Source: Phycisphaeraceae bacterium
GTDB taxonomy: Bacteria > Planctomycetota > Phycisphaerae > Phycisphaerales > Phycisphaeraceae
Length of the DNA stretch: 54,810 nucleotides
Direction of reading: 5' to 3'
Assembly (NCBI GenBank): GCA_002704825.1
Contig: PAIY01000034.1
Span: 1-54,810 of the forward strand
Positions 17,909 to 27,375 of the stretch are shown one piece after another. The notes beneath the pieces are model-generated. The model searched no databases. It was not told where the DNA came from and saw only the letters and a list, made by a program, of their open reading frames with translations. Numbering within the stretch: position 1 is the first letter of the stretch; every line of letters starts with the position of its first letter. The translations under genes were made by a program, and so were the position numbers.

Positions 17909-18868
17909 CTATTCCACATAACGCACACTGTCGCGGACAATCATGTTGTAAGGCAGCAAGACCTGCCGAACCGATGGACTCTGACTCAAATGCGCTTCGA
18001 TCATGTCCGTCGCGGTCTTTGCCAACGCTTGATGATCCTGCGTGATGGTGGTCTGCGGGGGCGTGGCAAAGGCGGAATAAAATTTATACTCCGAGGTGAT
18101 CAATGACACATCATTGGGAACCTGCTTGTTGAATATGGATAACGCATAGGCCGTGATGATCCCCGCGTTGCCCCCGGGACAGAACAAGGCATCAACACCC
18201 TGGTTGAGTAACTTGCCGATGAGTTCCATGTACTGTTCGTCCCTGGCAAGATGCACCAACCCTTCATGCGCCGGATACCCGAATTGTTTGAGTCCCTGCA
18301 TGATGCCCGCGTGACGCTGATCAGCGTTGCCGGTCCCCGCCAACCCGTGAATGATCGTGCCGATTTTTTTGCAGCCGCGTTGATGGAAGTGTTCGATCGC
18401 CAACGCCATCCCCTGCATCTCATCTGAGCGAACCGAATAGACACTGCTACTCTCAAAAGGCACATCACGATCCACCAACACCAACGGCGCCGAGTACATA
18501 TGCTCCCAATGTTTGAAGTCATTGGGCTCGGCACCAATGGCAACGGCGCCGCAAAACTGAATGCTGTCGAGCCGATCCATATTGCCCTGAGGTAAAACCT
18601 CAATGCGGAAATCCCGTCGCGGCAACTCCTGCGTCAAGGCCATCATCGCCATCTCCAGGCAATTTCGGATCGGGTAAATCTCCTTGTCAGGCAGGATGAT
18701 CACCACGTTCTTCTGCTTGGTCGAAAGCCGATGAAAATAGCCATGCTCCCTGGCCAACGCCAACACCCGCTTGCGAATCTCAGGCCGGATATTGGGATGG
18801 TGACTGAAAACCCGTGACACCGTGGCAGGCGATACATCCGCTTTTTCGGCTAAATCCTGTAACTTCAT
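17909..18868 (-). CDS. LacI-family transcriptional regulator
   Basis: 319 residues. The N-terminal HTH and hinge helix (LQDLAEKADVSPATVSRVF, then RVLALAREHGY) are followed by a periplasmic-binding-protein-like effector domain (~55-310) with RHAGIMQGLKQFGYP and the late DHQALAKTATDMI helix. GGAG precedes the ATG. It is divergent from the six-gene dehydrogenase operon at 19030, and a palindrome lies just upstream of its start, so it probably represses both directions until a sugar ligand binds. Domain 2 lacks the usual strict SYDD-type loop, so the ligand cannot be named. Confidence 0.9.
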   Translation of the reverse strand: MKLQDLAEKADVSPATVSRVFSHHPNIRPEIRKRVLALAREHGYFHRLSTKQKNVVIILPDKEIYPIRNCLEMAMMALTQELPRRDFRIEVLPQGNMDRLDSIQFCGAVAIGAEPNDFKHWEHMYSAPLVLVDRDVPFESSSVYSVRSDEMQGMALAIEHFHQRGCKKIGTIIHGLAGTGNADQRHAGIMQGLKQFGYPAHEGLVHLARDEQYMELIGKLLNQGVDALFCPGGNAGIITAYALSIFNKQVPNDVSLITSEYKFYSAFATPPQTTITQDHQALAKTATDMIEAHLSQSPSVRQVLLPYNMIVRDSVRYVE

Positions 18869-18884
18869 GGCTGACTCCAGGCAA

Positions 18885-18899
18885 TTGAAAGATTTTCAA
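18885..18899. promoter_or_regulatory. Candidate LacI-type operator
   Basis: A perfect palindrome TTGAAA-GAT-TTTCAA 16 bp upstream of the LacI start, in the divergent control region. Position and symmetry fit autoregulation by the adjacent repressor. LacI sites more often have a central CG, so this is only a candidate. Confidence 0.4.
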
Positions 18900-18969
18900 A
18901 ATCGTATCCTTCTTTCTGAAAAGATCAACCTGTTTCAATCATCATTTCACTAAAACTTGTTAAATTCGA

Positions 18970-18997
18970 TTGTTATGCGACTTGACTGGCCTATAAT
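18970..18997 (+). promoter_or_regulatory. Sigma70-type promoter of the dehydrogenase operon
   Basis: TTGTTA (18970-18975), a 16-bp spacer and a perfect TATAAT (18992-18997), 32 bp before the first gene of the operon. It is among the better promoter matches in the window. Confidence 0.6.
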
Positions 18998-19029
18998 CCT
19001 GCAAGCTTTTCTCCAATAACTGGAATCAA

Positions 19030-20034
19030 ATGATGCTCGGTAAACAAATCGTCTTCGAATCCAAAGGCAAGGTCAACGTCCAATCCTTCGAAGTTCCGAC
19101 ACCCAAGTCTGACCAGATTCTGCTTGAAAATGAGTACACCGTCGTCAGTGCAGGGACTGAATGCGCCAACCTGCTTGACCTGCCCAACACCGCAGGCACC
19201 TTTCCCTTCACTCCCGGATACTGTGGGATCGGACGGGTCATTGCCATCGGCGACGATATTCAAAACGTCAAGCCTGGCGACCGCGTGCTGGCCAACTTCT
19301 CCGGCCATCGCTCCCATGCGATTCAGGGAAGCCATCGGATCACGGTGGTGGACGATGATGCCATCGACACACTGGATGCAGCGTTTGTGGTGATCGCTGC
19401 AATGAGTCTGCAAGGTATCCGTAAACTGCAAATCCAAATTGGTGAGTCTGCCATGATTGTCGGGTTGGGAATACTCGGTATGTTTGCAACGCAATTGGCT
19501 GCGCTGGACGGTGCGATCCCCGTGATCGTGTCGGACTTTGATCCCAAGCGACGTGAACTTGCTTTGCAACTCGGGGCGGATCATGCCTTTTCACCCGATG
19601 AACCCGACCTTGCCCAAAAGATCAAGCAACTCACCGGTGGGCGTGGCGTGGACAGCATCGTCGAAGTCACCGGCAAGGCTATCGCTTTACAACAAGCTTT
19701 GACCTTCGCTGCACCACGCGGTCGCATCAGCTTACTGGGATGCACCCGAATCCCTGATGCGGAGATTGATTTTTACAAGTATGTCCACAAGACCGGTGTG
19801 TCACTCATCGGCGCTCACACGTTCGTCCGCCCCCAGATCGATTCATACCCCGGCTATTGGACGGAGCAGGATGACTTTCGCACACTGTTGAAGTTTCTTG
19901 CAACAGGCAGACTCAAAGCCCAACCGATCATCTCTGAAATCGTCTCGCCAGCCAAAGCGCCGGAGCTTTACCAGCGATTAACACAAACCGACAATCCACC
20001 ACTGGGGATCGTCTTTGACTGGAAGCAGTTGTAA
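19030..20034 (+). CDS. MDR-family sugar/polyol dehydrogenase (BchC-like, without structural zinc)
   Basis: 334 residues. An N-terminal GroES-like domain has the SAGTE motif and TPGYCGIGRV in place of the GHE zinc motif; the four structural-zinc cysteines are absent. The Rossmann domain begins VGLGILGMF. These features group it with bi-domain oxidoreductase N-terminal and BchC-like MDR enzymes rather than classical alcohol dehydrogenases. First gene of a six-gene operon with gaps of 10-40 bp. ATGs at 19030 and 19033 are both possible. A related SIGTE enzyme is at 46770. Confidence 0.8.
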   Translation: MMLGKQIVFESKGKVNVQSFEVPTPKSDQILLENEYTVVSAGTECANLLDLPNTAGTFPFTPGYCGIGRVIAIGDDIQNVKPGDRVLANFSGHRSHAIQGSHRITVVDDDAIDTLDAAFVVIAAMSLQGIRKLQIQIGESAMIVGLGILGMFATQLAALDGAIPVIVSDFDPKRRELALQLGADHAFSPDEPDLAQKIKQLTGGRGVDSIVEVTGKAIALQQALTFAAPRGRISLLGCTRIPDAEIDFYKYVHKTGVSLIGAHTFVRPQIDSYPGYWTEQDDFRTLLKFLATGRLKAQPIISEIVSPAKAPELYQRLTQTDNPPLGIVFDWKQL

Positions 20035-20074
20035 ATCACAATTACTCCCCCCTACAGAAAGTTCTCATCACAAA

Positions 20075-21031
20075 ATGCATGCCATACTCATCAAGGAAAA
20101 CCGTGAACTGGTTTGGACAGAAGTTCCCGATCCGGTTCCGACGGACGATCAGGTGATCATCGACATTCATGCTGCTGCACTGAATCGCGCGGACTTACTC
20201 CAACGTATGGGACAGTACCCCCCGCCCCCGGGTTGGCCCGACTGGATGGGATTGGAAGCAGCGGGTGTCATTTCCCATGCACCAACAGGCAGTCGCTGGA
20301 ACATCGGCGATAAAGTCTGCACGCTGCTTGGCGGAGGCGGTTATGCAGAGAAAGTCGCGGTCCCGCAGGGCATGGTCCTGCCGATTCCGCAAGGCATGTC
20401 CTTCGTCGAAGCAGCTGCAATTCCCGAAGCGTTCACCACATCGTTTTTAAATCTCTGCATTGAAGGTCAGATGCAACAAGGTGACACGGTCTTCATCCAG
20501 GCTGGCGCCAGTGGTCTTGGGATGGCAGCGATCCAGCTGACCAAAGCCATGGGCAACAAGGTCGTCACCACCGTCAGCAGCGACGAAAAAGCGCAGTTTG
20601 TCAAATCGCTGGGTGCCGACGTGATCATTAACCGTAAAACACAGGACATCGCCACCATCCTTGCAGAGCATCCAGCAGATGTGGCGTTGGACTGTGTGGC
20701 GGGTCCAGACTTGGGGCGATGTCTGGCAACCATGTCACGCGGAGGACGCTGGGTCGTCATCGCCACGTTGGGTGGTAAGACCACTGAGATCGACATGAAC
20801 GACTTTTTCCGTCGCGGTGTCCGACTCATCGGCAGCACGCTGCGCAGTCGAACCGACACCATGAAGTCCGACATCCTCGCCAAACTTGAAAGTCAGTTCT
20901 GGCCAGCATTTTCCCAGGGGAAGATCAAAGTCATCATCCACCAAACCCTGCCAATCACTGAAGCCGCCCAAGCTCATGACATCCTGCAAAGCAATGCCAA
21001 CATGGGCAAGGTTGTTTTAACAGTCCAGTAA
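20075..21031 (+). CDS. NAD(P)H-quinone oxidoreductase, PIG3/TP53I3-like
   Basis: 318 residues from ATG 20075; the frame is open further upstream, but MHAILIKENRELVWTEVP is the normal family start. Typical motifs are AAALNRADLLQRMGQYPPPPG, AAAIPEAFTTSF and AGASGLGMAAIQL (nucleotide-binding). There is no zinc site. The family reduces quinones with NADPH. Within this operon it may instead act on an enone or unsaturated intermediate produced by the neighbouring dehydrogenases; that is inference. Confidence 0.88.
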   Translation: MHAILIKENRELVWTEVPDPVPTDDQVIIDIHAAALNRADLLQRMGQYPPPPGWPDWMGLEAAGVISHAPTGSRWNIGDKVCTLLGGGGYAEKVAVPQGMVLPIPQGMSFVEAAAIPEAFTTSFLNLCIEGQMQQGDTVFIQAGASGLGMAAIQLTKAMGNKVVTTVSSDEKAQFVKSLGADVIINRKTQDIATILAEHPADVALDCVAGPDLGRCLATMSRGGRWVVIATLGGKTTEIDMNDFFRRGVRLIGSTLRSRTDTMKSDILAKLESQFWPAFSQGKIKVIIHQTLPITEAAQAHDILQSNANMGKVVLTVQ

Positions 21032-21059
21032 AAAAACACGGAAAACACAGGCAAAAACA

Positions 21060-22079
21060 ATGAGCCTACCCAAAATTAAAATCGGCCAGATCGGTGTCTG
21101 TCACGAACATGCTGGCGCCAAAATGCAGGCATTGCGACAACTCACTGATCTCTTTGAGATCGTCGGCGTGGTGGATGATCGTGATACCACCGCTGCACGT
21201 TTTGCAGGTGACAACCTCGAGCCATACGACGGTCTGACATGGATGACCGAAGACCAACTCTTAAACACACCCGATTTGCAGGCCGTCTTGGTGGAGACCC
21301 CCAATACGGACCTGGTCCCCGCCGCAATGCGTTGTATGAAACGCAATCTTGCGATGCACATGGATAAGCCTGGGGGCGAGGACTTGGCTTTGTTTCGGAC
21401 ATTGCTCGACGGATGCAAGGAACGCCAACTCCCCTTCCAGATGGGCTACATGTTCCGAAGCAATCCCGCGATGCGCTTTGCCATCAAGGCTGTCCATGAC
21501 GGTTGGCTTGGTGATGTCTTTGAAATCCAGGCAAGCATGAGTCACGATTACGGCGGTGATGCCTACCAACCCTACATGGGCCAATTCAAGGGTGGGATCA
21601 TGTTCAACCTCGGCTGTCATCTCATCGACTTGATGGTCCAGATCATGGGCCGCCCCACTTGCGTCACACCGTTTCTCAAAACAACAGCGGGTCTGGATGA
21701 TGCGATCAAAAACAATTGCATGAGTGTGCTTGAATATTCCAATGCACTTGTCACCGTGCGTGCGTGCAGTAAGGAAGTCAAAGGACACGGCAAACGCAAC
21801 CTGAAAATCTGCGGCACCAACGGCAGCATCGAACTGGTCCCACTTGAGCGATTCGACGGCCAACCCCTGCAACTTCAACTCACACTCAAATACCCTGCAG
21901 GCGACTACGCAGAAGGGGTTCACACCGTGGACTTCGGCATCAAGACCAATCGCTATACCGATCAACTCACCGAGTTGGCGGACATCATCCATGGCAAGAT
22001 AACCAACCCGTTCACCTACGAACATGACGCCCTTGTCCAGGAAGTCGTCCTTGCCGCAGCAGGCTACAGACAACTCTAA
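21060..22079 (+). CDS. Gfo/Idh/MocA-family oxidoreductase (divergent)
   Basis: 339 residues. An N-terminal Rossmann domain (~1-125) and C-terminal alpha/beta domain. The EKP motif appears as MDKPGG and the usual GxGxxG is altered to GQIGVCHEHAG, placing it among planctomycete-type divergent members. GGIMFNLGCHLIDLM supplies the catalytic His region. Substrate unknown; likely a cyclitol or sugar. Third gene of the operon. Confidence 0.85.
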   Translation: MSLPKIKIGQIGVCHEHAGAKMQALRQLTDLFEIVGVVDDRDTTAARFAGDNLEPYDGLTWMTEDQLLNTPDLQAVLVETPNTDLVPAAMRCMKRNLAMHMDKPGGEDLALFRTLLDGCKERQLPFQMGYMFRSNPAMRFAIKAVHDGWLGDVFEIQASMSHDYGGDAYQPYMGQFKGGIMFNLGCHLIDLMVQIMGRPTCVTPFLKTTAGLDDAIKNNCMSVLEYSNALVTVRACSKEVKGHGKRNLKICGTNGSIELVPLERFDGQPLQLQLTLKYPAGDYAEGVHTVDFGIKTNRYTDQLTELADIIHGKITNPFTYEHDALVQEVVLAAAGYRQL

Positions 22080-22096
22080 ATCAGAAAGACGTAACC

Positions 22097-23170
22097 ATGT
22101 CCATCATCAACTTCGGCATCTGGGGACTGGGGCGCATCGGCAACACACACATGCGTCACTTCTCCAGTCTGACCGAACGCTACCAACCCGTCGCCGTGTG
22201 TGACGTTGATGCTACTCGTGCCAACGAGATGGCCGATGCCAAGCAGTGTCAGGCATATGACCAACCACAGACCTTTCTCAATGATTCGAACATGCAACTG
22301 GTCATCATTGCAACGCGTTCGCTGGATCATGCAGCCCATGCGAAGATGGCTTTGCAGGCAGGCAAAACCGTGTTGCTGGAAAAACCCATCGGTGTCACTG
22401 AGGCCGACTACCAAACTCTCAAACAAGCTAACGCGGACTTTCCCGGCAAGTTGTTCTTCCTGCACAATCACCGTTTTGAGCCTGCATTTCAGGCCATTCT
22501 TGAGATTGTCCGCAGCGGGAAACTGGGTAAAGTCCACACCATCAAACTCCGGCGACATCATCAATTTCGTCGCCGGCCGGACTGGCAATCGCTGCTTGCT
22601 CATGGTGGTGGGCAACTCAGTTGCTGGGGGCCGCACATCCTCGACCATGCCATGCAACTGATCAACGCGCCGGTTAAGGATGTCTGGAGTCATCTGCAAC
22701 GCATCAACACGCCGGGTGATGCGGACGATCACGTCAAGGTCATCCTCGTTGGTGAAAATGATACCCTGGTGGACTTTGAAATCAGCGATGCGGTTGCCAT
22801 CCGTGGGACATTCTGCACGGCGTATGGTGACCGTGGCACGCTCATCTGTGCAGACGAAAAGACGATCCAACTCAAATACATTGACCCGGACTTTGAACTG
22901 CCCCAGATCACCGCGTCTGCGGAGCAACCCCCAACCAAAGGTGGTTTCGGCCATGAGGAGTCCGGCGGATTCCCATGGCAAACGGAGACTGTCAACATCT
23001 CTACGGATGTGAACATGTGGGATCAGGTCGAGATCGACATTGCCAATCATCTGTACAATGCCATCCGAAACGACATCCCATTTCCCGTTGCCAATGAAGA
23101 TGCCTTGGAGATTGTTCGGATCACCAATGTGATCAAGAAACAGAACAGTCAGTTTGAATGGATCATCTAA
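22097..23170 (+). CDS. Gfo/Idh/MocA-family oxidoreductase
   Basis: 357 residues with a clear GLGRIGNTHMRHF nucleotide loop, LLEKPIGVT (catalytic Lys) and GGGQLSCWGPHILDHAMQL with the catalytic His pair. It should oxidise a sugar or inositol-like hydroxyl with NAD(P). It starts 17 bp after the previous gene with an A-rich weak ribosome site, so it is probably translationally coupled. Confidence 0.88.
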   Translation: MSIINFGIWGLGRIGNTHMRHFSSLTERYQPVAVCDVDATRANEMADAKQCQAYDQPQTFLNDSNMQLVIIATRSLDHAAHAKMALQAGKTVLLEKPIGVTEADYQTLKQANADFPGKLFFLHNHRFEPAFQAILEIVRSGKLGKVHTIKLRRHHQFRRRPDWQSLLAHGGGQLSCWGPHILDHAMQLINAPVKDVWSHLQRINTPGDADDHVKVILVGENDTLVDFEISDAVAIRGTFCTAYGDRGTLICADEKTIQLKYIDPDFELPQITASAEQPPTKGGFGHEESGGFPWQTETVNISTDVNMWDQVEIDIANHLYNAIRNDIPFPVANEDALEIVRITNVIKKQNSQFEWII

Positions 23171-23203
23171 ACAGCATTAAGTGATACCAACAGGATTGAG
23201 AAC

Positions 23204-23944
23204 ATGTCATTTGAAAATAAAGTTGCCATCATCACCGGCGCCGCATCAGGCATCGGTTTACTCACCGCCCAGTGTCTTGCCAAAGATGGCGCCAAGGTTG
23301 TCTTAACCGACATCAATGAAGATGCGGTCACCGAGGCAACCAAACAGATTCGTGATCAAAGCGGAGATGCCATGGGGCTTGCGGTGGATATCCGAGAGTA
23401 TGAGCAGGTGAAGGCGACTGTTAAAAAAACACTGGAAAAATACGGTCGAATCGACATCATGCACAACTGTGCAGGCGGTGCATCCTCACGTGTGCTCAAT
23501 CACCGCGAACCCTTTCACGAACAACCCATCGAAGTCATCGACTGGGGTATTGATGTGAATCTCAAGGGGACGTTGTACTTCTGTCACGATGTGCTGGGCG
23601 TGATGATCAAGCAGAAATCTGGTGTGATCATCAACATGGGTTCAGTCACCGGCACGGAGGGGTCGGCTGGCGCGGTGGACTACAGCGCAGCCAAGAGTGC
23701 GATGATCGGCTTAACCAAATCACTGGCGTTATGCGGTGCGGATCACGGCGTGCGGGCCTGCTGTGTTTCACCGGGGCCAGTACTCACGCGACCGGGGATG
23801 GCGAACATGAAAACACGATTGGGACGCGCAGCGGAGCCCCAGGAAATCGTGGACCTGATTCTTTACCTGTGCTCGGACAAGGCAGCCTTTATCACTGGCA
23901 CGAATTACCTGATCGATGGTGGCCGCACACTCGGTGGCATGTGA
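23204..23944 (+). CDS. Short-chain dehydrogenase/reductase (SDR)
   Basis: 246 residues, classical SDR length. TGAASGIG nucleotide loop, HNCAG (NAG-type) strand, catalytic Ser in MGSVTG, and YSAAKS with the Tyr and Lys. It ends with the typical TGTNYLIDGG. AGGA lies before the ATG. Probably oxidises a hydroxyl of the same substrate handled by the surrounding Gfo/Idh/MocA enzymes. Confidence 0.92.
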   Translation: MSFENKVAIITGAASGIGLLTAQCLAKDGAKVVLTDINEDAVTEATKQIRDQSGDAMGLAVDIREYEQVKATVKKTLEKYGRIDIMHNCAGGASSRVLNHREPFHEQPIEVIDWGIDVNLKGTLYFCHDVLGVMIKQKSGVIINMGSVTGTEGSAGAVDYSAAKSAMIGLTKSLALCGADHGVRACCVSPGPVLTRPGMANMKTRLGRAAEPQEIVDLILYLCSDKAAFITGTNYLIDGGRTLGGM

Positions 23945-23954
23945 GGTTGGCATC

Positions 23955-25151
23955 ATGAAACATTGGAAAATCGGCATCGTTCTGGACTCGGCCAAACCCT
24001 CATTGGGACTCCACGGACTTCACGTCGCGTTTAACGGCTTACCCAATGTGCAAGTGGTTGGCTATGTGGATTCCAATGAGCAGGACATCGAACAGAAACT
24101 TGCAGTCTGCCATGCGCAAAAGCATTACACAACCTTGGAACAAATGCTCGACTCGGAAGAGCTGGACATCGTGGTGATCTGCTCGCGCAACCCGGCAGAT
24201 CACTGGCCGATGATCAAGCCGATCGCTCAGCGCGGTATTCACATGTACTGTGACAAACCGTTAACGCTGTCGCTCAAAGAAGCGGACAAGATCATCGCAC
24301 TGACGCAGAAGCATCAGGTCAAAATGTGTATCGCCCAACCCATCCGCAACGCACTGGTGTTCCGCACCATGAAAACGATGATTGACGCTGGCGAGATCGG
24401 CAAACCACTCACTGCCTATGGTCGGGGCAAGTGTGATCATCGCGGCGGTGCTGAGGATTTGATCACGCTGGGGATCCACCTCATGGATTGGCAGCGTTTT
24501 CTCTTCGGAGACCCGCAAAGCGTCTGGGCCAACATCAGCCAGGATGGCAAACCCATCACCGCTTCCACACGCATCGAGACCGTCGAACCCATCGGCCCCC
24601 TGGCAGGTGACAGCGTGATGGCATGCTTTAACTTTGCCAACGACGTGCGCGGTCTGTTTGAGAGCCGGCGTGGGCTCTTTGACATGCAAAGCGGTTACAT
24701 CCACATGGGACTCACCGTTGTCGGAACCAAGGGGACATTGTCCCTACGGTTTAACGACAGTCTCAAGCCGGTGTATGACCTGCGGATCAGCCGCCTGCCT
24801 GCCCCACCGGAGGATCAAGCAGCGTATGAACCGGTCAAACTCCATGAGACGCGCGAGATTCCCGGCGCGGAGCCACTGGATGAATCACTGTGTGGGACAC
24901 GTAATATCCCGCGTGAACCCTTTATTCTCCAGGCCAATCGTTATTCAGCATGGAACCTGATCCAGTGCATTGAAAATGATCAGCAACCCAACTGCACACC
25001 GCATCACGCACGCAATGCGTTGGAGATGATCTACGGTGTTTTTGCTGCATCGCTCTCAGGTAAACAGGTCAGCTTCCCGCTTACAGGCTATGAAACGTCC
25101 GACAAGTCAATGCTGGATAACGGTGTGATCGATCTTTTGCTTAGACCGTGA
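23955..25151 (+). CDS. Gfo/Idh/MocA-family oxidoreductase (long form)
   Basis: 398 residues from ATG 23955, which has GAGGTTGG upstream. It carries YCDKPLTLS in place of EKP, an AQPIRNAL segment, and GIHLMDWQRFLFG as the C-terminal-domain His region. The Rossmann glycine loop is poorly conserved (GIVLDSAKPSLGLHG), so cofactor binding may be unusual. It lies 10 bp after the SDR gene and ends the operon. Function unknown beyond the family. Confidence 0.82.
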   Translation: MKHWKIGIVLDSAKPSLGLHGLHVAFNGLPNVQVVGYVDSNEQDIEQKLAVCHAQKHYTTLEQMLDSEELDIVVICSRNPADHWPMIKPIAQRGIHMYCDKPLTLSLKEADKIIALTQKHQVKMCIAQPIRNALVFRTMKTMIDAGEIGKPLTAYGRGKCDHRGGAEDLITLGIHLMDWQRFLFGDPQSVWANISQDGKPITASTRIETVEPIGPLAGDSVMACFNFANDVRGLFESRRGLFDMQSGYIHMGLTVVGTKGTLSLRFNDSLKPVYDLRISRLPAPPEDQAAYEPVKLHETREIPGAEPLDESLCGTRNIPREPFILQANRYSAWNLIQCIENDQQPNCTPHHARNALEMIYGVFAASLSGKQVSFPLTGYETSDKSMLDNGVIDLLLRP

Positions 25152-25355
25152 GGGGAAGTGCGCCAGCTTCATTTGCCTCTTGGATCGACAGGCAATCCAG
25201 ACGTAATATTTCAGCCACAAACACTGTTAATAAAATAGGTTAGGACACATCCCGCCCAAGTCGCCCGGAACGGATATGCTGGTGATTTGAGCTTCCTAAT
25301 CTATCTCGGCCGAGTCCTGTTGATTAAGATGCAAAAGTTTTTTTATACCGGAGGA

Positions 25356-25383
25356 TTGACTTTGCGTTTGTCCCTTGTACAGT
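25356..25383 (+). promoter_or_regulatory. Promoter of the GntR gene
   Basis: TTGACT (25356-25361), 16-bp spacer, TACAGT (25378-25383). The -10 lies inside the left arm of the palindrome at 25375-25407, so bound regulator should block RNA polymerase. Confidence 0.5.
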
Positions 25384-25407
25384 AAATAAACAGTTTTTAC
25401 TGTACAA
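25375..25407. promoter_or_regulatory. GntR operator palindrome
   Basis: A perfect 12-bp inverted repeat TTGTACAGTAAA / TTTACTGTACAA with a 9-bp spacer, ending 4 bp before the GntR start codon. Its position over the -10 and the initiation region is strong evidence for autoregulation by the adjacent gene product. Confidence 0.75.
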
Positions 25408-25411
25408 AAAT

Positions 25412-26470
25412 ATGAAATATAAAACTAACCCAACTCAATCCGATTTACTAGCAAGCAGCCTGCGGACTCAGATCGTCGATGGCGAGTACAAACCCGGCGG
25501 TCGGATGCCGACTTTCCAGGAAATTGAAACCAGCTTCCAGGTGAGTCGTGGCGTGGTTCAGCAGGCGATTGCCAAGCTCAAGCAAGACGGCTTTGTCAAC
25601 GCGCAGAGTCGTCGTGGCGGTTTGTATGTCGTGGAGCATCCCCCGCATCTGAATCGATATGCGGTGATCACAGCCACCAATCGCGATTCCACCTGCTGGT
25701 CTTTGTTTAACGAGATTTTGCTCAAGGAATGCCATCTCTACGAACAGAACAATGAAGGCTTTGAGTTTGAATTGTACCTGGGTTTGCTGGATGTCAGAGA
25801 TGGCATGGGGATCTGCCAGAAACTCAAGGACGAAATTGAATCTCACCGCCTTGCGGGTCTGATCATGACCCCGGAAACGTTTGAGACGATCCACGAATTG
25901 ACGGATGTCAACATTCCCAAGGTGTACATCAACAGCCACATTTCGCAGAACTATCACCCGAGCGTGGTCGATGACACACAATGCTTTGTCGACCGATCCC
26001 TCAAATGGTTTGCGGATCACGGCCGTAAACGCGTGGCAGTGGTCCACATGTCCGACACCTACGACGGACTGGGCGAGGCGGACTTTGTGCGCGCCGGCCT
26101 GCCGTTTCATTCACAGTGGATTCAACAGGTAGGTCGCAACGCACCAGAGGTGGTCAAAAACCTTGTCCCCCTACTGATGGACTATCCTGATGATCAGCGT
26201 CCCGATGGCCTGCTTATTGCGGATGACAATCTCGTGGAGTATGCCGCCTCAGCCGTGATTGCGATGGGGCTTCGGGTTGGCAAGGATCTGGACATCGTCG
26301 CCCATTGCAATTGGCCCTGGGCGGTACCAAATATCATCCCCATGCAGCGGATTGGTTTCCATGCGGGGAACATGCTTGAGCGTTGCATCGAGCAGATCGA
26401 CAATCAACGTTCCAACAAACCCATTATTCCATTTCAGGAAATTCCGGCCTTGTTCGAAAACGAAGTATGA
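25412..26470 (+). CDS. GntR-family regulator with LacI-type sugar-binding domain
   Basis: 352 residues. Winged HTH of the GntR superfamily (~8-75: SLRTQIVDGEYKPGGRMPT, then VSRGVVQQAIAKLKQDGF) fused to a LacI/periplasmic-binding-protein domain (~85-350), the arrangement of AraR-type regulators. There is no Shine-Dalgarno before ATG 25412 and the predicted leader is only about 20 nt. It heads a module with a pseudopilin and a giant secreted hydrolase and probably senses the sugar they release. Confidence 0.9.
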   Translation: MKYKTNPTQSDLLASSLRTQIVDGEYKPGGRMPTFQEIETSFQVSRGVVQQAIAKLKQDGFVNAQSRRGGLYVVEHPPHLNRYAVITATNRDSTCWSLFNEILLKECHLYEQNNEGFEFELYLGLLDVRDGMGICQKLKDEIESHRLAGLIMTPETFETIHELTDVNIPKVYINSHISQNYHPSVVDDTQCFVDRSLKWFADHGRKRVAVVHMSDTYDGLGEADFVRAGLPFHSQWIQQVGRNAPEVVKNLVPLLMDYPDDQRPDGLLIADDNLVEYAASAVIAMGLRVGKDLDIVAHCNWPWAVPNIIPMQRIGFHAGNMLERCIEQIDNQRSNKPIIPFQEIPALFENEV

Positions 26471-26526
26471 CGCTCTTGCAGGTCATGTGATGATTACAAC
26501 AAGAAGTATGTCCAAGGAGATTACCG

Positions 26527-27240
26527 ATGCGTCATCAGTCTCAACACTTATCGTATGGCTTTACACTAATTGAATTACTGGTTGTGATTTCCATTATCTC
26601 ACTGCTGATCAGTATCCTCTTACCTGCGTTGGGTAAAGCACGCGAATCCGCAGAGAACGTCAAGTGTCTGAACAACCAGAAGCAGAGCATGCTCGCATTG
26701 GCCATGTACTCATCGGACAATCTCAAGGGACGCCAATGGCTCTTAAGCATGAACTCGCCTTCAAGTCTGCGATGGTCAAAACTGCTTAAGAAAATGGAGT
26801 ATGTCTCCACGATTGCTGCCCTGCGATGCCCGACCAATAATCGGTTCCCATCATGGGATAATGTTGATAACTTCCTCAAAGAGGATGCCTACTCGTTTGG
26901 CTTGCGGACTTATGATCACAAAGGCAATTGGGCGGGTGGCAGTTTCATGGTCTTTGAACAACCGCCATTCGAAGCCGATTTCCCGATGATTGCTGATTCG
27001 GTTCAGGTTGCCTACACAGACAACTTCCCACAGAACCATCGTCTTGATGGCTGGACTTCCCAGATTCAAACGCGGCATCTTGAATGTGCCAACGTTGGTT
27101 TTGGTGATGGGCATGTCAAGAGCATGAACTTTGAAGCACTCAAACAAATTGAACACACCGGCACCGCACATGGTTTGAGTTGGAATGCACATGCAGCTTT
27201 CTTCCAGACCATCCGTCGCAAAGATAACACGGCTTATTGA
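26527..27240 (+). CDS. Pseudopilin-like protein with prepilin N-terminal methylation signal
   Basis: 237 residues. After a short basic leader comes [17 protein letters not shown] (cleavage after Gly, N-methyl-Phe mature end), then one hydrophobic helix and a globular domain ending in [10 protein letters not shown], the H-x-DG-type C-terminal signature of planctomycete pseudopilins. AAGGAG precedes the start. It sits between the GntR regulator and the hydrolase, so it may serve export or surface display of that enzyme. Confidence 0.88.
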   Translation: MRHQSQHLSYGFTLIELLVVISIISLLISILLPALGKARESAENVKCLNNQKQSMLALAMYSSDNLKGRQWLLSMNSPSSLRWSKLLKKMEYVSTIAALRCPTNNRFPSWDNVDNFLKEDAYSFGLRTYDHKGNWAGGSFMVFEQPPFEADFPMIADSVQVAYTDNFPQNHRLDGWTSQIQTRHLECANVGFGDGHVKSMNFEALKQIEHTGTAHGLSWNAHAAFFQTIRRKDNTAY

Positions 27241-27375
27241 ATGTCTTAGCCTGTCATCGACATCATCTCAAACTTCTCTGCGTCATGCTTTGAACACGAA
27301 CTGCGTAGTTGACATCCTGCGGGTCGCGTTGATCTGCAATGGCTTATCTGTTGTTCAAATATCACTCAATCTGGA

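Noticed and set aside
22076..23050. 324-codon minus-strand open frame opposite a Gfo/Idh/MocA gene
   Set aside because: The plus strand has clear family motifs; the opposite frame follows from its codon bias.
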